A stretch of 61,396 nucleotides of DNA from Brevundimonas sp. UBA5936 (GCA_002430835.1 DJDA01000001.1:1-61396), one strand, 5' to 3'; counted from the first letter of the stretch, positions 1-9,552 are shown. Notes: generated from the letters alone by a model not told the origin. Numbers and translations are program-made.

Positions 1-2123
1 GCCCGCGCTGGCCGCCGCCGCTGCGCGCGTTCATGCGCTCCATGGCGGCGGGGTCCGGCTTGCCGAAGGCGGTCGAGAAGTTCAGGCCCCAGCGGATTTC
101 CTGCTGCTCGGCCTTCTGGAAGTTCAGCGGCCGGGCGTCGATCGACAGCAGATTGCCGTCCAGGTCGCGCGTGAACCGCTCGGGCAGGGCGGCTTCCAGT
201 TCGGGCGTGATGGTCGGGAAGGAGGCGATGGAGCCTTCCGTCTCGGTCCGTGTGTAGTTGGCCGTGAAGCGCAGATCCTTGTCCTTCAGCGGGGTCAGGT
301 TGACGCCGAACTTCAGGACGCGCTTGGTCTCTTCGGACAGGTTGGGGTTGCCGCCCTCGATGCGGACGATGTTGACCGACTGGCCGGTGGCGAAGTCGTA
401 GACGGGCACGTTCGGGGTCGAGATCGTCGGGTCGTTCAGTTGCGACATCGACGGGGCCTTCTGCTCGTCGGCCCAGCTGGCGGTGAAGTTGACCGGCTCC
501 CACGGCGACCAGTTCAGCCCGACCGTATAGGCCGACAGGCCGCCGAAGTCGGACAGGTCTTCGTAGGCCAGGTTCAGGTTGGCCGACAGGTCGCCGAGCG
601 CGCCCAGAACCTCGCGGTCGCGGCTGGCGATGGGCAGGTTGAAGTTGCCCGAGGCGCTGGTGCGATCGCGCGACAAGGAGCGTTCGGAGAAGACGCTGGC
701 CTGCTGTTCCTCGGAGAAGCGCAGGTTCTCGGAGTCCAGCGACTGGCTGTCGAAGCCGACCTTGAAGGTCGAAGTCAGCGATCCGGCCGGGCCTTCCCAG
801 GCCGTGCCGTTGATGACGCCCTCGACGCTGGTCTTGCTGGAGATGGAGCGCGCCGTGTCGAACGGATTGGTCGGCAGCTGGCCCAGGTCGCCGAACGGAT
901 CGATCGTTCCCGCCGTTACGCCCGCCTGAAGGGCGTCGTCGTTGAGGCCGCGGCCGGTGCGGGTCTTGGTCTCGGTGCGGTCGTAGCCGCCGTTCACCGT
1001 CCAGCGCCAGTCGCCCAGATAGCCGTCGACCAGGAAGCCCAGCTGGCCTGACATGGTGTCGGTCTGCCGTCCCAGCGCGCCGGGCGCATCGACATAGCGG
1101 TGCAGCAGCACGTCGCCGGCGAAGGGTGAATAGGGGCTGGCCGAGGGCAGGGCCAGGCTGAGGCCCGGCAGGCCCAGGTAGGAGAAGCTGGACGTATCCT
1201 CCAGTTCGCCGCTGAGCGTCAGCGACATGGTCTGGTTCAGATCGCGCACCAAGGAGCCGGAGATGGAGCTGTTCTCACGCTTGGGCGACAAGGTGCGATA
1301 GGCGGTCAGGTCGTCGGTGCGCGGCCCGACGCCGAAGTCGGACAGGGCGGCGCCGCCCGCCGCGCCCGCGCCGACCGAGGCGGTCGTGACGCTCTGGCCC
1401 AGCAGGGCCGACAGGGCGGGGTCGATCTCGCCGCCGCCCGGTGCGGTGACATTGCCCATCAGATCATAGGGCGTCCCGTCGCGGGTGATGTTGCGCTCGG
1501 TCTCGAACAGGGGCGTGTCGCGTTCGTATTCCAGGTCCAGCGTCCAGCGTTGCTTGCCCGAGATGCGCAGGATGTTGCTCTCCAGGTCGGTCATGGTGCG
1601 GCCGCCCTGGTCGGGACGGCGCGCAGTGGCCTGCATGGTCACGGAGCGGAAGTCGGCCTTCAGCACGAAGTTCACGACCCGCTGGTCGGCGCTGTAGCCA
1701 TAGGAGAGGGCGGTTTCCTCGGGCAGGATCTCGGTGCGCTCGATAGCCTCGGGCGGGATGCCGCGAATCTCGCGGAAGCCCGAGATGCGCCGTCCGTTGA
1801 CCAGGAAGACCGGCGAGCCGCCGCGCGAACTCCGCGTCACCGGCTCCAGGAGGGTCATCAGCTCCTCGATGCTGCTGGCGCCGTAGGCCTTGATCTGCTC
1901 CTCGTCGAGGGTCAGCTCGGGCTCATAGTCGCCCAGGGCCGCACCGCGCCGGGCGGTGGTGACGGCCGCGAGCGTGCCCAGGTCATAGGCGCCGTCGTCC
2001 AGCTCTTCCTGCGGGACCGGGGTCGCCGTCTGGGCGGGTGTGGACTGCGGCGGGGCGGCGGGCGCCGCCGTGTCGGCAGGGGACAGGGAGGCGAGGGCGA
2101 ACAGCAAGGCGACTGGCGACATG
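1..2123 (-). CDS. TonB-dependent outer membrane receptor (3' end outside window)
   Basis: The frame stays open from an ATG at 2123 down to base 1, so the C-terminal part of the barrel is missing from the window. The N-terminus (MSPVALLFALASLSPADT) looks like a short signal peptide. A plug-like domain follows, with SIEELMTLLEPVTRSSRGG and VFLVNGRRISGFREI, then long beta-barrel repeats rich in D/N/T and alternating hydrophobic residues (for example LVDGYLGDWRWTVNGGYDRT). The architecture is that of the large Caulobacterales/Sphingomonadales TonB receptors, which import siderophores or oligosaccharides across the outer membrane. The substrate cannot be told. It reads in the same direction as the receptor at 2359-4494, but the 235-bp gap between them suggests a promoter of its own. 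Confidence 0.85.
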
Positions 2124-2303
2124 TCGAGTCCTAAAGGCAACCGGGAAAACAGGCATGCTCGCGACCGACGCCCTGTCTCGTCGATCGCATCGACTCGATT
2201 AAAGAACGATGTGCGCCGAAAGGGGGCGCGATCGCTCTCCTGGATTAAACTCCTGTAATGCGGGGCTTAGTCCTGTCCGAACCGACAAGACTCCCACGGA
2301 CGA

Positions 2304-2341
2304 AGGGGCGGAATCCGTCGGATCCCGCCCCTCGTTTTTTT
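2304..2341 (+). terminator. Strong hairpin followed by seven T on the + strand
   Basis: Arms 2304-2316 and 2320-2332 form a 13-bp GC-rich stem with one mismatch and a 3-nt loop. Two bases later comes a run of seven T. The T run is on the + strand although both flanking genes read on the minus strand. It either acts bidirectionally for the receptor ending at 2359 or ends an unannotated + strand transcript. Confidence 0.75.
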
Positions 2342-2358
2342 GCAACGGCGAAGAAACC

Positions 2359-4494
2359 CTAGAAGCGGGCGCGCACGCCCACCGTCAAGTTGCGCCCGCG
2401 CAGGGGCGCCGTCTCGGCCAGGAAGGAGGCGTGGTTGAACGCCGTCTCGTCCAGCAGATTGGTCCCGCGCAGGAAGATCTGCGAGCGCACCGGCCCCAGG
2501 TCGACGTCATAGGCCACGGTGGCGTTGACCATGTCGTAGCCCGGCGTCTCGTGCTCGAAGGCGGCGATGTCGGTCTGCTTGAAGGTGCGGCTGTATTCGA
2601 CGTCGCCGGACCACGGTCCCTGGAAGGCGGCCAGGCGCACGCCCGCCCGCGCCGCCGGGATGCGCGGCAGGTTCCCGCCGTCGCCCTTCAACTCGCCCTG
2701 GACGTAATCGCCGAACACCGTGCCCGACAGCCACGGGGTGAACTGTTGCGTCAGTTCCCCTTCGATGCCGGTAAAGGTGGCGTCGGCCTGGCTGTAACGG
2801 ATCAGGCGGAAGTCTTCGTATTGATCCAGCGTCCGGGCGAAGATGTAGTCGTCATAGATGTAGTGGTAGGCGCTGACCGAGCCGGTCAGGGCGCCTTCGG
2901 TCTTGCGCAGGGTCAACTCGATCGAGTTGGCCGTCTCGACGTCCAGGCTGGAGTCGCCGATCTCATAGGTGTTGGTCGCCAGGTGGACGCCGTCGGCATA
3001 GAGCTCCTGGGCCGAGGGCGCGCGTTGCGAACGGGACAGCGACACGGCGCCGGACCAGCCGGGGGTGAAGTGCCACACCGCCGCGCCCGAGATGGAGAAG
3101 GGCTTGTGCTCGACATCGGGCAGGCCGATGGCCGAGGCTTCCTGCCATTCCTGACGCAGGGCGCCTTCCAGGTGCCACAGGCCGATCTCGTATTCCTCCA
3201 TCACGAACAGGCCGGTGTTCTTGGTCGTGCTGGGGGCCAGGAAGCTTTCCTCGCCGACGGCGGCGAAGTCGCTCTTGCTCAGTTGCAGGCCGACCACGCC
3301 CTTGAAGCCGGCGATCTCGCGGTGCTGGGCCTCGATGCGGCCGTCATAGCCCTTGTTGGTGAAGGTGGTCGAGACGACGCCTTCCTCAAGCTCGCTGTGC
3401 TCATAGTCGGTGTAGCCGGCGCGCAGACGCACGTTCTCGATGCCCGGCAGCGGGTCGCGCAGTTCGCCGCGCAGATCGACGCGGCGGCTCTTCAGGCGGA
3501 CCTCGGGGGCGGCGTGATCGTGATCGCCTTCATGCTCGTGCCCGTGATCGTCGTCGCCGTGGCCATGATCGTCGTCGTGACCGTGGTCGTGGCCGCCGCC
3601 GCAGTGCAGGTGGTCGCCGTGCGGGTGGCAGCCCTCATATTCATGGCTGTGACCGGCCAGGCCATAGCGGCTGGTCTGTTCCGTATAGGCCGCGCCCAGA
3701 TAGCCGCGCGACCCGATCCATGAGGCGCCGAGCGTCGCCGTCGAGGTCTCGTTGTAGGAACCGTCCAGGCGCGGCTCGTCCCAGCCGGGAACCTTGTAGT
3801 CGTCCGACTTGCGCGCCGCCGCCTCGACGCGGAAGGCGAAGTTGCCGGCGCCGACCGTCAGGCCGACCACGCCGGCTTCCTCGTCATCGACCGAGCCGCG
3901 ACGGTATTCGGCCACGCCCTCGCCGCCGTTCGCCGGGATGCGGGTCGGGATCTTCTTGTCCAGCAGGTTGACCGCGCCGCCGATGGCGCCGCCTCCGTAG
4001 AGCAGGGCCGCCGGGCCGCGCAGGATCTCGACGCCTTCCAACAGCAGGGGCTCGCCGCTGACCGCGTGGTCGGGCGAGACCTCGGAGGCGTCCATCAGGC
4101 CTGCGCCCTCGCTCAGCACCTTGACGCGCGGCGACGTCTGGCCGCGCACCACCGGGCGGCTGGCGCCGCCGCCGAAGGTGTCGGAGTTGACGCCGGGGAT
4201 GCTGTTCAGGGTGTCGCCCAGGGTCGACTGGCGCCGATGGACCAGGTCGTCGCCGCTGAGCAGGGCGACGTGCGAGCCGACGTCGTCGCCTGCGCGGCCC
4301 AGGGGCAGGGCGCGCACCACGACTTCGTCCACCTCATAGGCCTCGGCGGCGCGGGGCGTGTGATCGTGCGGGTCGCCCTGGGACTGACGCTGGACGACGT
4401 CTTCGGCGAAAGCAGGCGCCGCGACGCCCAGGCTGGTCAGCGCCGCCGCCCCCGCGGCGGTCAGCAGGAAGGTCCGAAATCGCATGTCACGCAT
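2359..4494 (-). CDS. TonB-dependent receptor with His-rich loop, probable zinc uptake (ZnuD-like)
   Basis: A 711-aa outer-membrane receptor. The signal peptide (TFLLTAAGAAALTSLGVAAPAFA) is followed by the plug (VVVRALPLGRAGDDV; GDTLNSIPGVNSDTFGGG; LEGVEILRGPAALLYGGGAI) and a 22-strand-type barrel ending in the aromatic terminus VGVRARF. An extracellular loop around residues 290-330 is packed with H and D (motifs HPHGDHLHCGGGHDHGHDDD and GDHDH), as in ZnuD-type zinc receptors. A Zur-like palindrome lies 24-43 bases upstream of the start. Family, loop and operator together suggest zinc-repressed zinc import; this is inference. An alternative start three codons in (MRFRTF) is equally possible. 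It stands alone, with no ABC transporter genes nearby. Confidence 0.85.
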   Translation of the reverse strand: MRDMRFRTFLLTAAGAAALTSLGVAAPAFAEDVVQRQSQGDPHDHTPRAAEAYEVDEVVVRALPLGRAGDDVGSHVALLSGDDLVHRRQSTLGDTLNSIPGVNSDTFGGGASRPVVRGQTSPRVKVLSEGAGLMDASEVSPDHAVSGEPLLLEGVEILRGPAALLYGGGAIGGAVNLLDKKIPTRIPANGGEGVAEYRRGSVDDEEAGVVGLTVGAGNFAFRVEAAARKSDDYKVPGWDEPRLDGSYNETSTATLGASWIGSRGYLGAAYTEQTSRYGLAGHSHEYEGCHPHGDHLHCGGGHDHGHDDDHGHGDDDHGHEHEGDHDHAAPEVRLKSRRVDLRGELRDPLPGIENVRLRAGYTDYEHSELEEGVVSTTFTNKGYDGRIEAQHREIAGFKGVVGLQLSKSDFAAVGEESFLAPSTTKNTGLFVMEEYEIGLWHLEGALRQEWQEASAIGLPDVEHKPFSISGAAVWHFTPGWSGAVSLSRSQRAPSAQELYADGVHLATNTYEIGDSSLDVETANSIELTLRKTEGALTGSVSAYHYIYDDYIFARTLDQYEDFRLIRYSQADATFTGIEGELTQQFTPWLSGTVFGDYVQGELKGDGGNLPRIPAARAGVRLAAFQGPWSGDVEYSRTFKQTDIAAFEHETPGYDMVNATVAYDVDLGPVRSQIFLRGTNLLDETAFNHASFLAETAPLRGRNLTVGVRARF

Positions 4495-4517
4495 CCCCGT
4501 TACAATGATGGGAGACT

Positions 4518-4537
4518 TGATATGTTATAGTATATCA
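4518..4537. promoter_or_regulatory. Zur-like operator palindrome
   Basis: The 20-bp AT-rich imperfect palindrome has outer arms TGATAT/ATATCA and a central TATA, and contains ATATGTTATA as in alphaproteobacterial Zur boxes. It stands out in GC-rich DNA just upstream of the His-rich TonB receptor. The site is seen; the assignment to Zur is inferred. Confidence 0.6.
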
Positions 4538-4628
4538 TTACGCAACCGCTCCCCTGACGATTTCGTCCAAGCGGAGCCTTCACAAGCCCTCGACGTTGCA
4601 GCAGGGTCGCAGCAGCAAGGGGGCCGCC

Positions 4629-5507
4629 ATGACCAGATCCGCTACGTTCCAGACCATCGCCGTGACCGCTGCGTTCGGGGTGCTGGCCGCCGGGTGTTCT
4701 CGGGAAAAGCCGGCTGAGCCGACCTCGCCGATCGAGGCACCGGCGGCTCAGAGCGTCGCCGCCGTCGGCTATGCCTGCGAAAGCGGCAAGACGATCGCCG
4801 TCGCCTATCCCGACGCCCAGACCGCCCGCGTGTCCTATGAAGGCAAGGATTATGTCCTGACCAACGTCGTCTCGGCCAGCGGCGCTCGATATGCGGGGCA
4901 GGGGCTGGAATGGCATACGGCCAGCCGGGGCGAACTGGAGAGCGGCATGCTCAGCCGCGCGGGTCAGGGCGATCAGGCCGGCGGCGTCGTCATCGAGCGT
5001 TGCAGCCGTCCGGTCGCCGCCGTGGCGCCGCCGCCGTCGGGCGCGCCGTGCGCCGCTGAAAACCTCCGCCTGACGGTCGAAGGCGGCGACGCGGGCATGG
5101 GCCATCGTCTCACCACCCTGGCGTTGCGGAACACCGGGCCTGACGCCTGCACCGTGACCGGCTATCCGTCCGTCAGCCTGCTGGACGGCGAGGGCAAGCT
5201 GATGACCGGCGTTCGCGCGGTTCAGGCGCCGAGAAGCTATCTCGCCGAGGGTCGCGCGCCGGCGCCGGTGGAAATCCGCCCGCAACAGGCTGCCTGGTTC
5301 GACCTAGCCTGGACCGTCATTCCGCATGAAGACAAGGGCGAGACGACCTGCCCCTCGGCCAAGACTGTGCGCGTGACGGCGCCGGGCGCGGCGACGGCGA
5401 TCGCCCTGCCGCTGGCCTTTACGCCTTGCGGCGGGCAGGTTGAGGTCAGTCCCTTGCGGCCTGTCGCCGAGGCCTCGACTCAGCCGGCTTCGGCGCCCGC
5501 AAACTAG
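4629..5507 (+). CDS. Lipoprotein with MliC-like and DUF4232-like domains
   Basis: The start at 4629 gives a lipoprotein signal with lipobox LAAGC near residue 20; upstream in-frame codons would spoil it. Residues about 48-110 (YACESGKTIAVAYPD, GLEWHTASRGELESGML) match the MliC domain, a periplasmic inhibitor of C-type lysozyme. After a linker, residues about 140-280 (CAAENLRLTVEGGDAGMGHR, GPDACTVTGYPSVSLLDG) match DUF4232, a small beta-sandwich common in actinobacterial and proteobacterial lipoproteins. It reads divergently from the zinc receptor. A role in lysozyme tolerance or envelope protection is plausible for the first domain; the second has no known activity. Confidence 0.75.
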   Translation: MTRSATFQTIAVTAAFGVLAAGCSREKPAEPTSPIEAPAAQSVAAVGYACESGKTIAVAYPDAQTARVSYEGKDYVLTNVVSASGARYAGQGLEWHTASRGELESGMLSRAGQGDQAGGVVIERCSRPVAAVAPPPSGAPCAAENLRLTVEGGDAGMGHRLTTLALRNTGPDACTVTGYPSVSLLDGEGKLMTGVRAVQAPRSYLAEGRAPAPVEIRPQQAAWFDLAWTVIPHEDKGETTCPSAKTVRVTAPGAATAIALPLAFTPCGGQVEVSPLRPVAEASTQPASAPAN

Positions 5508-5546
5508 GGGTTCAAACCCGCCCGAATTCAGCGTAGCGGAACACGC

Positions 5547-6752
5547 ATGACCCAAGATACGAACCTGGCCTTCTACGACCGCGTCTCCGCCGAACTGGCT
5601 GACATCCACGCCCAGGGGCTGACCAAGCCCGAGCGCGTCATCGCCTCGCGTCAGGGGCCGGTGATCTCGGTCAACGGCCGCGACGTGTTGAACTTCTGCG
5701 CCAACAACTATCTGGGGCTGGCGGGCGACGAGCGCGTCACCCAGGCCGGGATCAAGGCGCAGGAAAAATGGGGCGCGGGCACGGCCTCGGTCCGCTTCAT
5801 CTGCGGCACGCTGGAGATCCACAAGGAGCTGGAGCGCGCCATCGCCGACTACCTCGGCTTTGAGGACGCCATCCTGTTCGCCGCCGCCTTCGACGCCAAC
5901 GGCGGCATCTTCGAGCCGCTGTTCGGGGCCGAGGACGCCATCGTCTCGGACAGCCTGAACCACGCCTCCATCATCGACGGCGTGCGTCTGTCGAAGGCCC
6001 AGCGTTACCGCTTCGCCAACTCGGACATGGCCGATCTTGAGGCCAAGCTGAAGGAGGCGCGCGCCGCCGGCGCCCGCAACATCATCATCGCCACCGACGG
6101 CGCCTTCTCGATGGACGGCTACATCGGCAAGATCGACCAGATCCGCGCCCTGGCTGACCAGTATCAGGCCCTGATCATGGTCGACGACTGCCACGCGACC
6201 GGCTTCCTGGGCGACAAGGGCAAGGGCTCGTTTGCGCACTGCGGGGTCGAGGTCGACTTCGTCACCGGCACCTTCGGCAAGGCGCTGGGCGGGGCCATGG
6301 GCGGCTTCATCTGCGCCCGGTCGAACGTGGTGGAGCTGCTGAAGCAGCGGGCGCGGCCCTATCTGTTCTCCAACGCCCTGGCGCCCGCCGTCTGCGGCTC
6401 GTCGCTGGAGGCCATCCGCATCGCCGCGGGGGATGAGGGCGACAAGCTGCGCACCCAGCTGTTCGCCAACGCGGCGCGGTTCCGCTCGGCCATGGCGGAG
6501 GCGGGCTTCGACCTGCTGCCGGGCGAGCATCCGATCATTCCGGTCATGCTGGGCGACGCCAAGTTGGCGCAGGACATGGCGGCGCGTCTGCTGGAGCTGG
6601 GCGTCTACGTCATCGGGTTCAGCTTCCCGGTGGTGCCGCGCGGACAGGCCCGCATCCGCACACAGATGTCGGCGGCCCACACCTTCGAGCAGATCGACGC
6701 CGCCGTCGCCGCCTTCACCCAGGCGGGCAAGGAACTGGGCGTCATCAAATAG
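5547..6752 (+). CDS. kbl: Glycine C-acetyltransferase (2-amino-3-ketobutyrate CoA ligase)
   Basis: A PLP-dependent alpha-oxoamine synthase of 401 aa, the usual length. It cleaves 2-amino-3-ketobutyrate with CoA to glycine and acetyl-CoA, the second step of threonine breakdown. Visible motifs are NFCANNYLGLAGD, the substrate loop GTASVRFICGT, the cofactor-binding VDDCHATGFLG, and the Schiff-base lysine K245 in TGTFGKALGG. The downstream neighbour tdh supplies its substrate, 70 bases away and in the same direction, so the two most likely form one operon. AONS/BioF and HemA are related, but the tdh linkage decides for kbl. Confidence 0.95.
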   Translation: MTQDTNLAFYDRVSAELADIHAQGLTKPERVIASRQGPVISVNGRDVLNFCANNYLGLAGDERVTQAGIKAQEKWGAGTASVRFICGTLEIHKELERAIADYLGFEDAILFAAAFDANGGIFEPLFGAEDAIVSDSLNHASIIDGVRLSKAQRYRFANSDMADLEAKLKEARAAGARNIIIATDGAFSMDGYIGKIDQIRALADQYQALIMVDDCHATGFLGDKGKGSFAHCGVEVDFVTGTFGKALGGAMGGFICARSNVVELLKQRARPYLFSNALAPAVCGSSLEAIRIAAGDEGDKLRTQLFANAARFRSAMAEAGFDLLPGEHPIIPVMLGDAKLAQDMAARLLELGVYVIGFSFPVVPRGQARIRTQMSAAHTFEQIDAAVAAFTQAGKELGVIK

Positions 6753-6822
6753 GCGTTCGCCTGTATCGTCATGGCCGGGCGACCGGCCGTGCCGGAATTA
6801 AATAAGCGTTTGAGGAAACGAC

Positions 6823-7869
6823 ATGGCTGACATGATGAAGGCCCTGGCCAAGACGAAACCGGCCGAAGGGCTGGAGCTGATCGACGCCCCCATTCCCGTC
6901 GCGGGCGATGAGGACGTGCTGATCAAGGTGCACCGCACCGCCGTCTGCGGCACCGACATCCACATCTGGAACTGGGACGAGTGGTCCCAGAAGAACGTGC
7001 CCGTGCCGATGATCACCGGCCACGAGTTCGCGGGGGAGATCGTTGCCATCGGTAAGGACGTGGATCGCCGCCTCAAGGTCGGCCAGCGCGTCTCGGCCGA
7101 GGGCCACGTCATCGACCTGAACTCCGAAGCGGCCCGCGCCGGTCACTTCCACCTGGACCCGGACACGCGCGGCATCGGCGTGAACCGCCAGGGCGCCTTC
7201 GCCGAATATGTGGTGGCGCCGGCCTTCAACGTCATCGAGCTGCCCGACGACGTGCCCTATGAGATCGGCTCGATCCTGGACCCGTTCGGCAACGCCGTGC
7301 ACACGGCGCAGCAGTTCGACCTGCTGGGCGAGGACGTGCTGGTCACCGGCGCCGGTCCCATCGGCATGATGGCCGCCGCCGTGGCGCGCCACGCGGGCGC
7401 TCGCACCGTGGTCCTGACCGATATCAACGACTTCCGCCTGGAACTTGCGCAGAAAGTTGCGCCGGGCGTGCGCACGGTGAACACCACCAAGGAAGACCTG
7501 CGCGACGTCATGCATGAGCTGGGCCTGAAGGTCGGCTTCGACGTGGCGCTGGAGATGTCGGGTTCGCCCGTCGCCTTCAAACAGTGCGTCGACACCCTGA
7601 TCATGGGCGGCGGCATGGCCCTGCTGGGCATTCCGTCCAAGCCGATGGAGACGGACTGGGGCGCGATCATCCTGAAGGCCCTGACCATCAAGGGCGTCTA
7701 TGGCCGCGAGATGTTCACTACCTGGCGCAAGATGCTGGGCCTGCTGAAGGCCGGTCTGGACCTGACGCCGCTGATCACCCACCAGATGTCCTATCAGGAC
7801 TTTGAGGCGGGCTTTGAGGCCATGAAGTCCGGCAAGTCGGGCAAGGTCGTCCTGAACTGGGCCGACTGA
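6823..7869 (+). CDS. tdh: L-threonine 3-dehydrogenase
   Basis: A zinc-dependent medium-chain dehydrogenase of 348 aa that oxidises L-threonine to 2-amino-3-ketobutyrate with NAD. Motifs: catalytic zinc ligand CGTDIHIWNWDEWS, GHEFAGEIV, EGHVIDLNSEAARAGHFHL in the structural region, and the Rossmann VTGAGPIGMMAAAVA. The ATG at 6823 follows a good ribosome-binding site (GAGGAAA). The protein ends GKVVLNWAD as in typical Tdh. It lies directly behind kbl, the standard pairing for conversion of threonine to glycine plus acetyl-CoA. Confidence 0.95.
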   Translation: MADMMKALAKTKPAEGLELIDAPIPVAGDEDVLIKVHRTAVCGTDIHIWNWDEWSQKNVPVPMITGHEFAGEIVAIGKDVDRRLKVGQRVSAEGHVIDLNSEAARAGHFHLDPDTRGIGVNRQGAFAEYVVAPAFNVIELPDDVPYEIGSILDPFGNAVHTAQQFDLLGEDVLVTGAGPIGMMAAAVARHAGARTVVLTDINDFRLELAQKVAPGVRTVNTTKEDLRDVMHELGLKVGFDVALEMSGSPVAFKQCVDTLIMGGGMALLGIPSKPMETDWGAIILKALTIKGVYGREMFTTWRKMLGLLKAGLDLTPLITHQMSYQDFEAGFEAMKSGKSGKVVLNWAD

Positions 7870-7876
7870 GCGGGTT

Positions 7877-8224
7877 TTAAATTCCGACTTCACGAAGGCG
7901 GGCGCGCAGGCTGTTGATCCAGTCGCGCGCCTCGTCCCCGCCCCACAGGCGCCAGGCGATATAGCCCGCCGAGGGCTTGATGGGATCGGCCCAATAGCGG
8001 CCGTGCTTGTCCACCGCGTGACGGGCGAAGTAGCTGTACATCGACTTGATGTCCCGATCGCTGAGGGGCGTGCGCGCCATCAGCTGTTCGGCGCGGCGCA
8101 CGCCGACTTCGGTGCCGCCGCGTCCGTGCTGTTCGCGCAGGGTCAGGCCGTCCTCAGCCGTCTCGGCGATGGCGGCGGACGGAGTGCGGTCCTCGTCGGA
8201 GAGGGTGGGGTGGTCGATCAGCAT
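7877..8224 (-). CDS. Small conserved hypothetical protein
   Basis: A 115-aa soluble protein. The start at 8224 (MLIDHPTLSDEDRT) is chosen because sequence further upstream is low-complexity and overlaps the divergent rlmJ. The C-terminal part (LSDRDIKSMYSYFARHAVDK, SAGYIAWRLWGGDEARDWIN) recalls a short helical module found in phage-related and Caulobacterales hypotheticals, with an invariant-looking AWRLWGGD. No catalytic motif is evident. It converges on tdh with 7 bases between them and is divergent from rlmJ. Function unknown. Confidence 0.65.
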   Translation of the reverse strand: MLIDHPTLSDEDRTPSAAIAETAEDGLTLREQHGRGGTEVGVRRAEQLMARTPLSDRDIKSMYSYFARHAVDKHGRYWADPIKPSAGYIAWRLWGGDEARDWINSLRARLREVGI

Positions 8225-8299
8225 GGCGTATCCTGAAGCCGGGGCGTCGACCCCTCTTATACGACTTGACCTGATGACGTGGGCGGGAGACGAGCGGCC

Positions 8300-9133
8300 A
8301 TGAATTATCGCCACAGCTTTCACGCCGGAAACTTCGCCGACCTGGTCAAGCACGCCCTGGTGCTGTGGCTGCTGAAGGAGCGTCAGGCGCGAACCGGCGC
8401 CTTGGGCCCCGTCGCTGTGCTGGACACCCACGCGGGGGCGGGCCTGTATGACCTGTCGGGCGATGCGGTGCGCTCGCGCGAGGCCGAGGCCGGGGTGGCG
8501 CGGCTGATGACCGCCGAGGCGCGGCCGCCGCTGATCGAGGCGCTGGCGGTCGAGGTCGCGGCGCTGAACCCGCAGGGCGGGGTGCGCTTCTATCCCGGCT
8601 CGCCGGTGCTGACGGCGCGGGCCTTGCGGGCTGAGGATTCCTATCGCGGTTTCGAGCTGAACCCGCCGGTCGAGGCCCTGTTGCGCGAGGCGCTGGCGGC
8701 CTGGCCCAACGCTGTGGGGCAGGCGGGCGACGGCTATGAAGGGGCGGCGCGCGCGGCGCGCGGGCTGAAGGCGCCGCTGGTGCTGATCGATCCGCCGTTC
8801 GAGCGGCCCGACGACTATGTTCGCTCGGCCGAGACGGCCGCCGCCGTGCTGGGCGCCGACCCGACGGCCTGCGTGGCGATCTGGACGCCGCTAAAGGATC
8901 TGGAGACCTTTGACGGCTTCATCCGGCGGCTGGAGCAGGCGGGACTGTCGCGGGTGCTGGTGGCCGAGGCGCGCCTGCGCCCGCTGAACAATCCGATGAA
9001 GATGAACGGCTGCGCCATGACGGTGGTCAACGCCCCCTCGGGCGCCGAGGCGGCGGCGGCTGAAATCTGCGGCTGGACGGTTCAGGCGCTAGGCGACGCG
9101 GGCGGTCGGGCCGAGGTCTGGCGCGCGGGCTAG
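8300..9133 (+). CDS. rlmJ: 23S rRNA (adenine2030-N6)-methyltransferase RlmJ
   Basis: The start is the ATG giving MNYRHSFHAGNFADLVKHA, the diagnostic RlmJ N-terminus. The SAM-binding region VLDTHAGAGLYDL and the adenine-methyltransferase motif IDPPFERPDDY (DPPF class) are present, and the length of 277 aa is normal. RlmJ methylates A2030 in the peptidyl-transferase region of 23S rRNA. It is monocistronic, and its stop overlaps by four bases the stop of the opposing monooxygenase-like gene. Confidence 0.92.
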   Translation: MNYRHSFHAGNFADLVKHALVLWLLKERQARTGALGPVAVLDTHAGAGLYDLSGDAVRSREAEAGVARLMTAEARPPLIEALAVEVAALNPQGGVRFYPGSPVLTARALRAEDSYRGFELNPPVEALLREALAAWPNAVGQAGDGYEGAARAARGLKAPLVLIDPPFERPDDYVRSAETAAAVLGADPTACVAIWTPLKDLETFDGFIRRLEQAGLSRVLVAEARLRPLNNPMKMNGCAMTVVNAPSGAEAAAAEICGWTVQALGDAGGRAEVWRAG

Positions 9134-9465
9134 GGTTGGATGACCTCGCCCGGCTCATAGAGGTGGGGTTCAAACGTAGCGATGGCCAGGATCGGCCCCA
9201 TGGCCGCGACGATTTGCGGATGGCGGGTCATGGCCTTCCAGGCGTCGGCGTCGGCCCAGACGGCGTGGTTGGCGGCGACGCGACCGTTCAATCCGCGATG
9301 CAGGGTGGCCGAGACGAAGCCGGGCAGGGCGGTCTGAACACGCACCAGATCCCCCAGACGCTCCATCAGTTCGTCCAGATGGGGCGCGTTGCACTTGAAG
9401 ACATTGATCAGGACGACCAGGTCTTCAGGCGGCGCATCGGCCGGGGCGTCGGCGGAAGAAGGCAT
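9130..9465 (-). CDS. Antibiotic biosynthesis monooxygenase (ABM) fold protein
   Basis: A 111-aa single-domain protein with the dimeric alpha-beta barrel pattern of ABM/YgiN proteins: LVVLINVFKCNAPHLDELME, LPGFVSATLHRGLNGRVAAN, HAVWADADAWKAMTRHPQI. Such proteins act as cofactor-free oxygenases or heme/quinone-interacting enzymes. Substrate unknown. The N-terminal 15 residues (rich in A, D, P) look disordered. Convergent with rlmJ. Confidence 0.75.
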   Translation of the reverse strand: MPSSADAPADAPPEDLVVLINVFKCNAPHLDELMERLGDLVRVQTALPGFVSATLHRGLNGRVAANHAVWADADAWKAMTRHPQIVAAMGPILAIATFEPHLYEPGEVIQP

Positions 9466-9552
9466 GGGCGGTTCGTCTCATTGCTTTGCCCCTTCTTCTA
9501 CCGCAATCCAGCCGCTGACGCTTCCTTCACCGCCGTCGATCAAGTGGATTTC

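Noticed and set aside
2209..3723. 504-aa open frame on the + strand
   Set aside because: It is antisense to the zinc-type TonB receptor, has repetitive V/A/G/R composition and no family pattern; high GC creates such frames.
9136..9552. N-terminal extension of the glutamine amidotransferase frame
   Set aside because: This part is antisense to the ABM-fold gene; the family start is at 9553.
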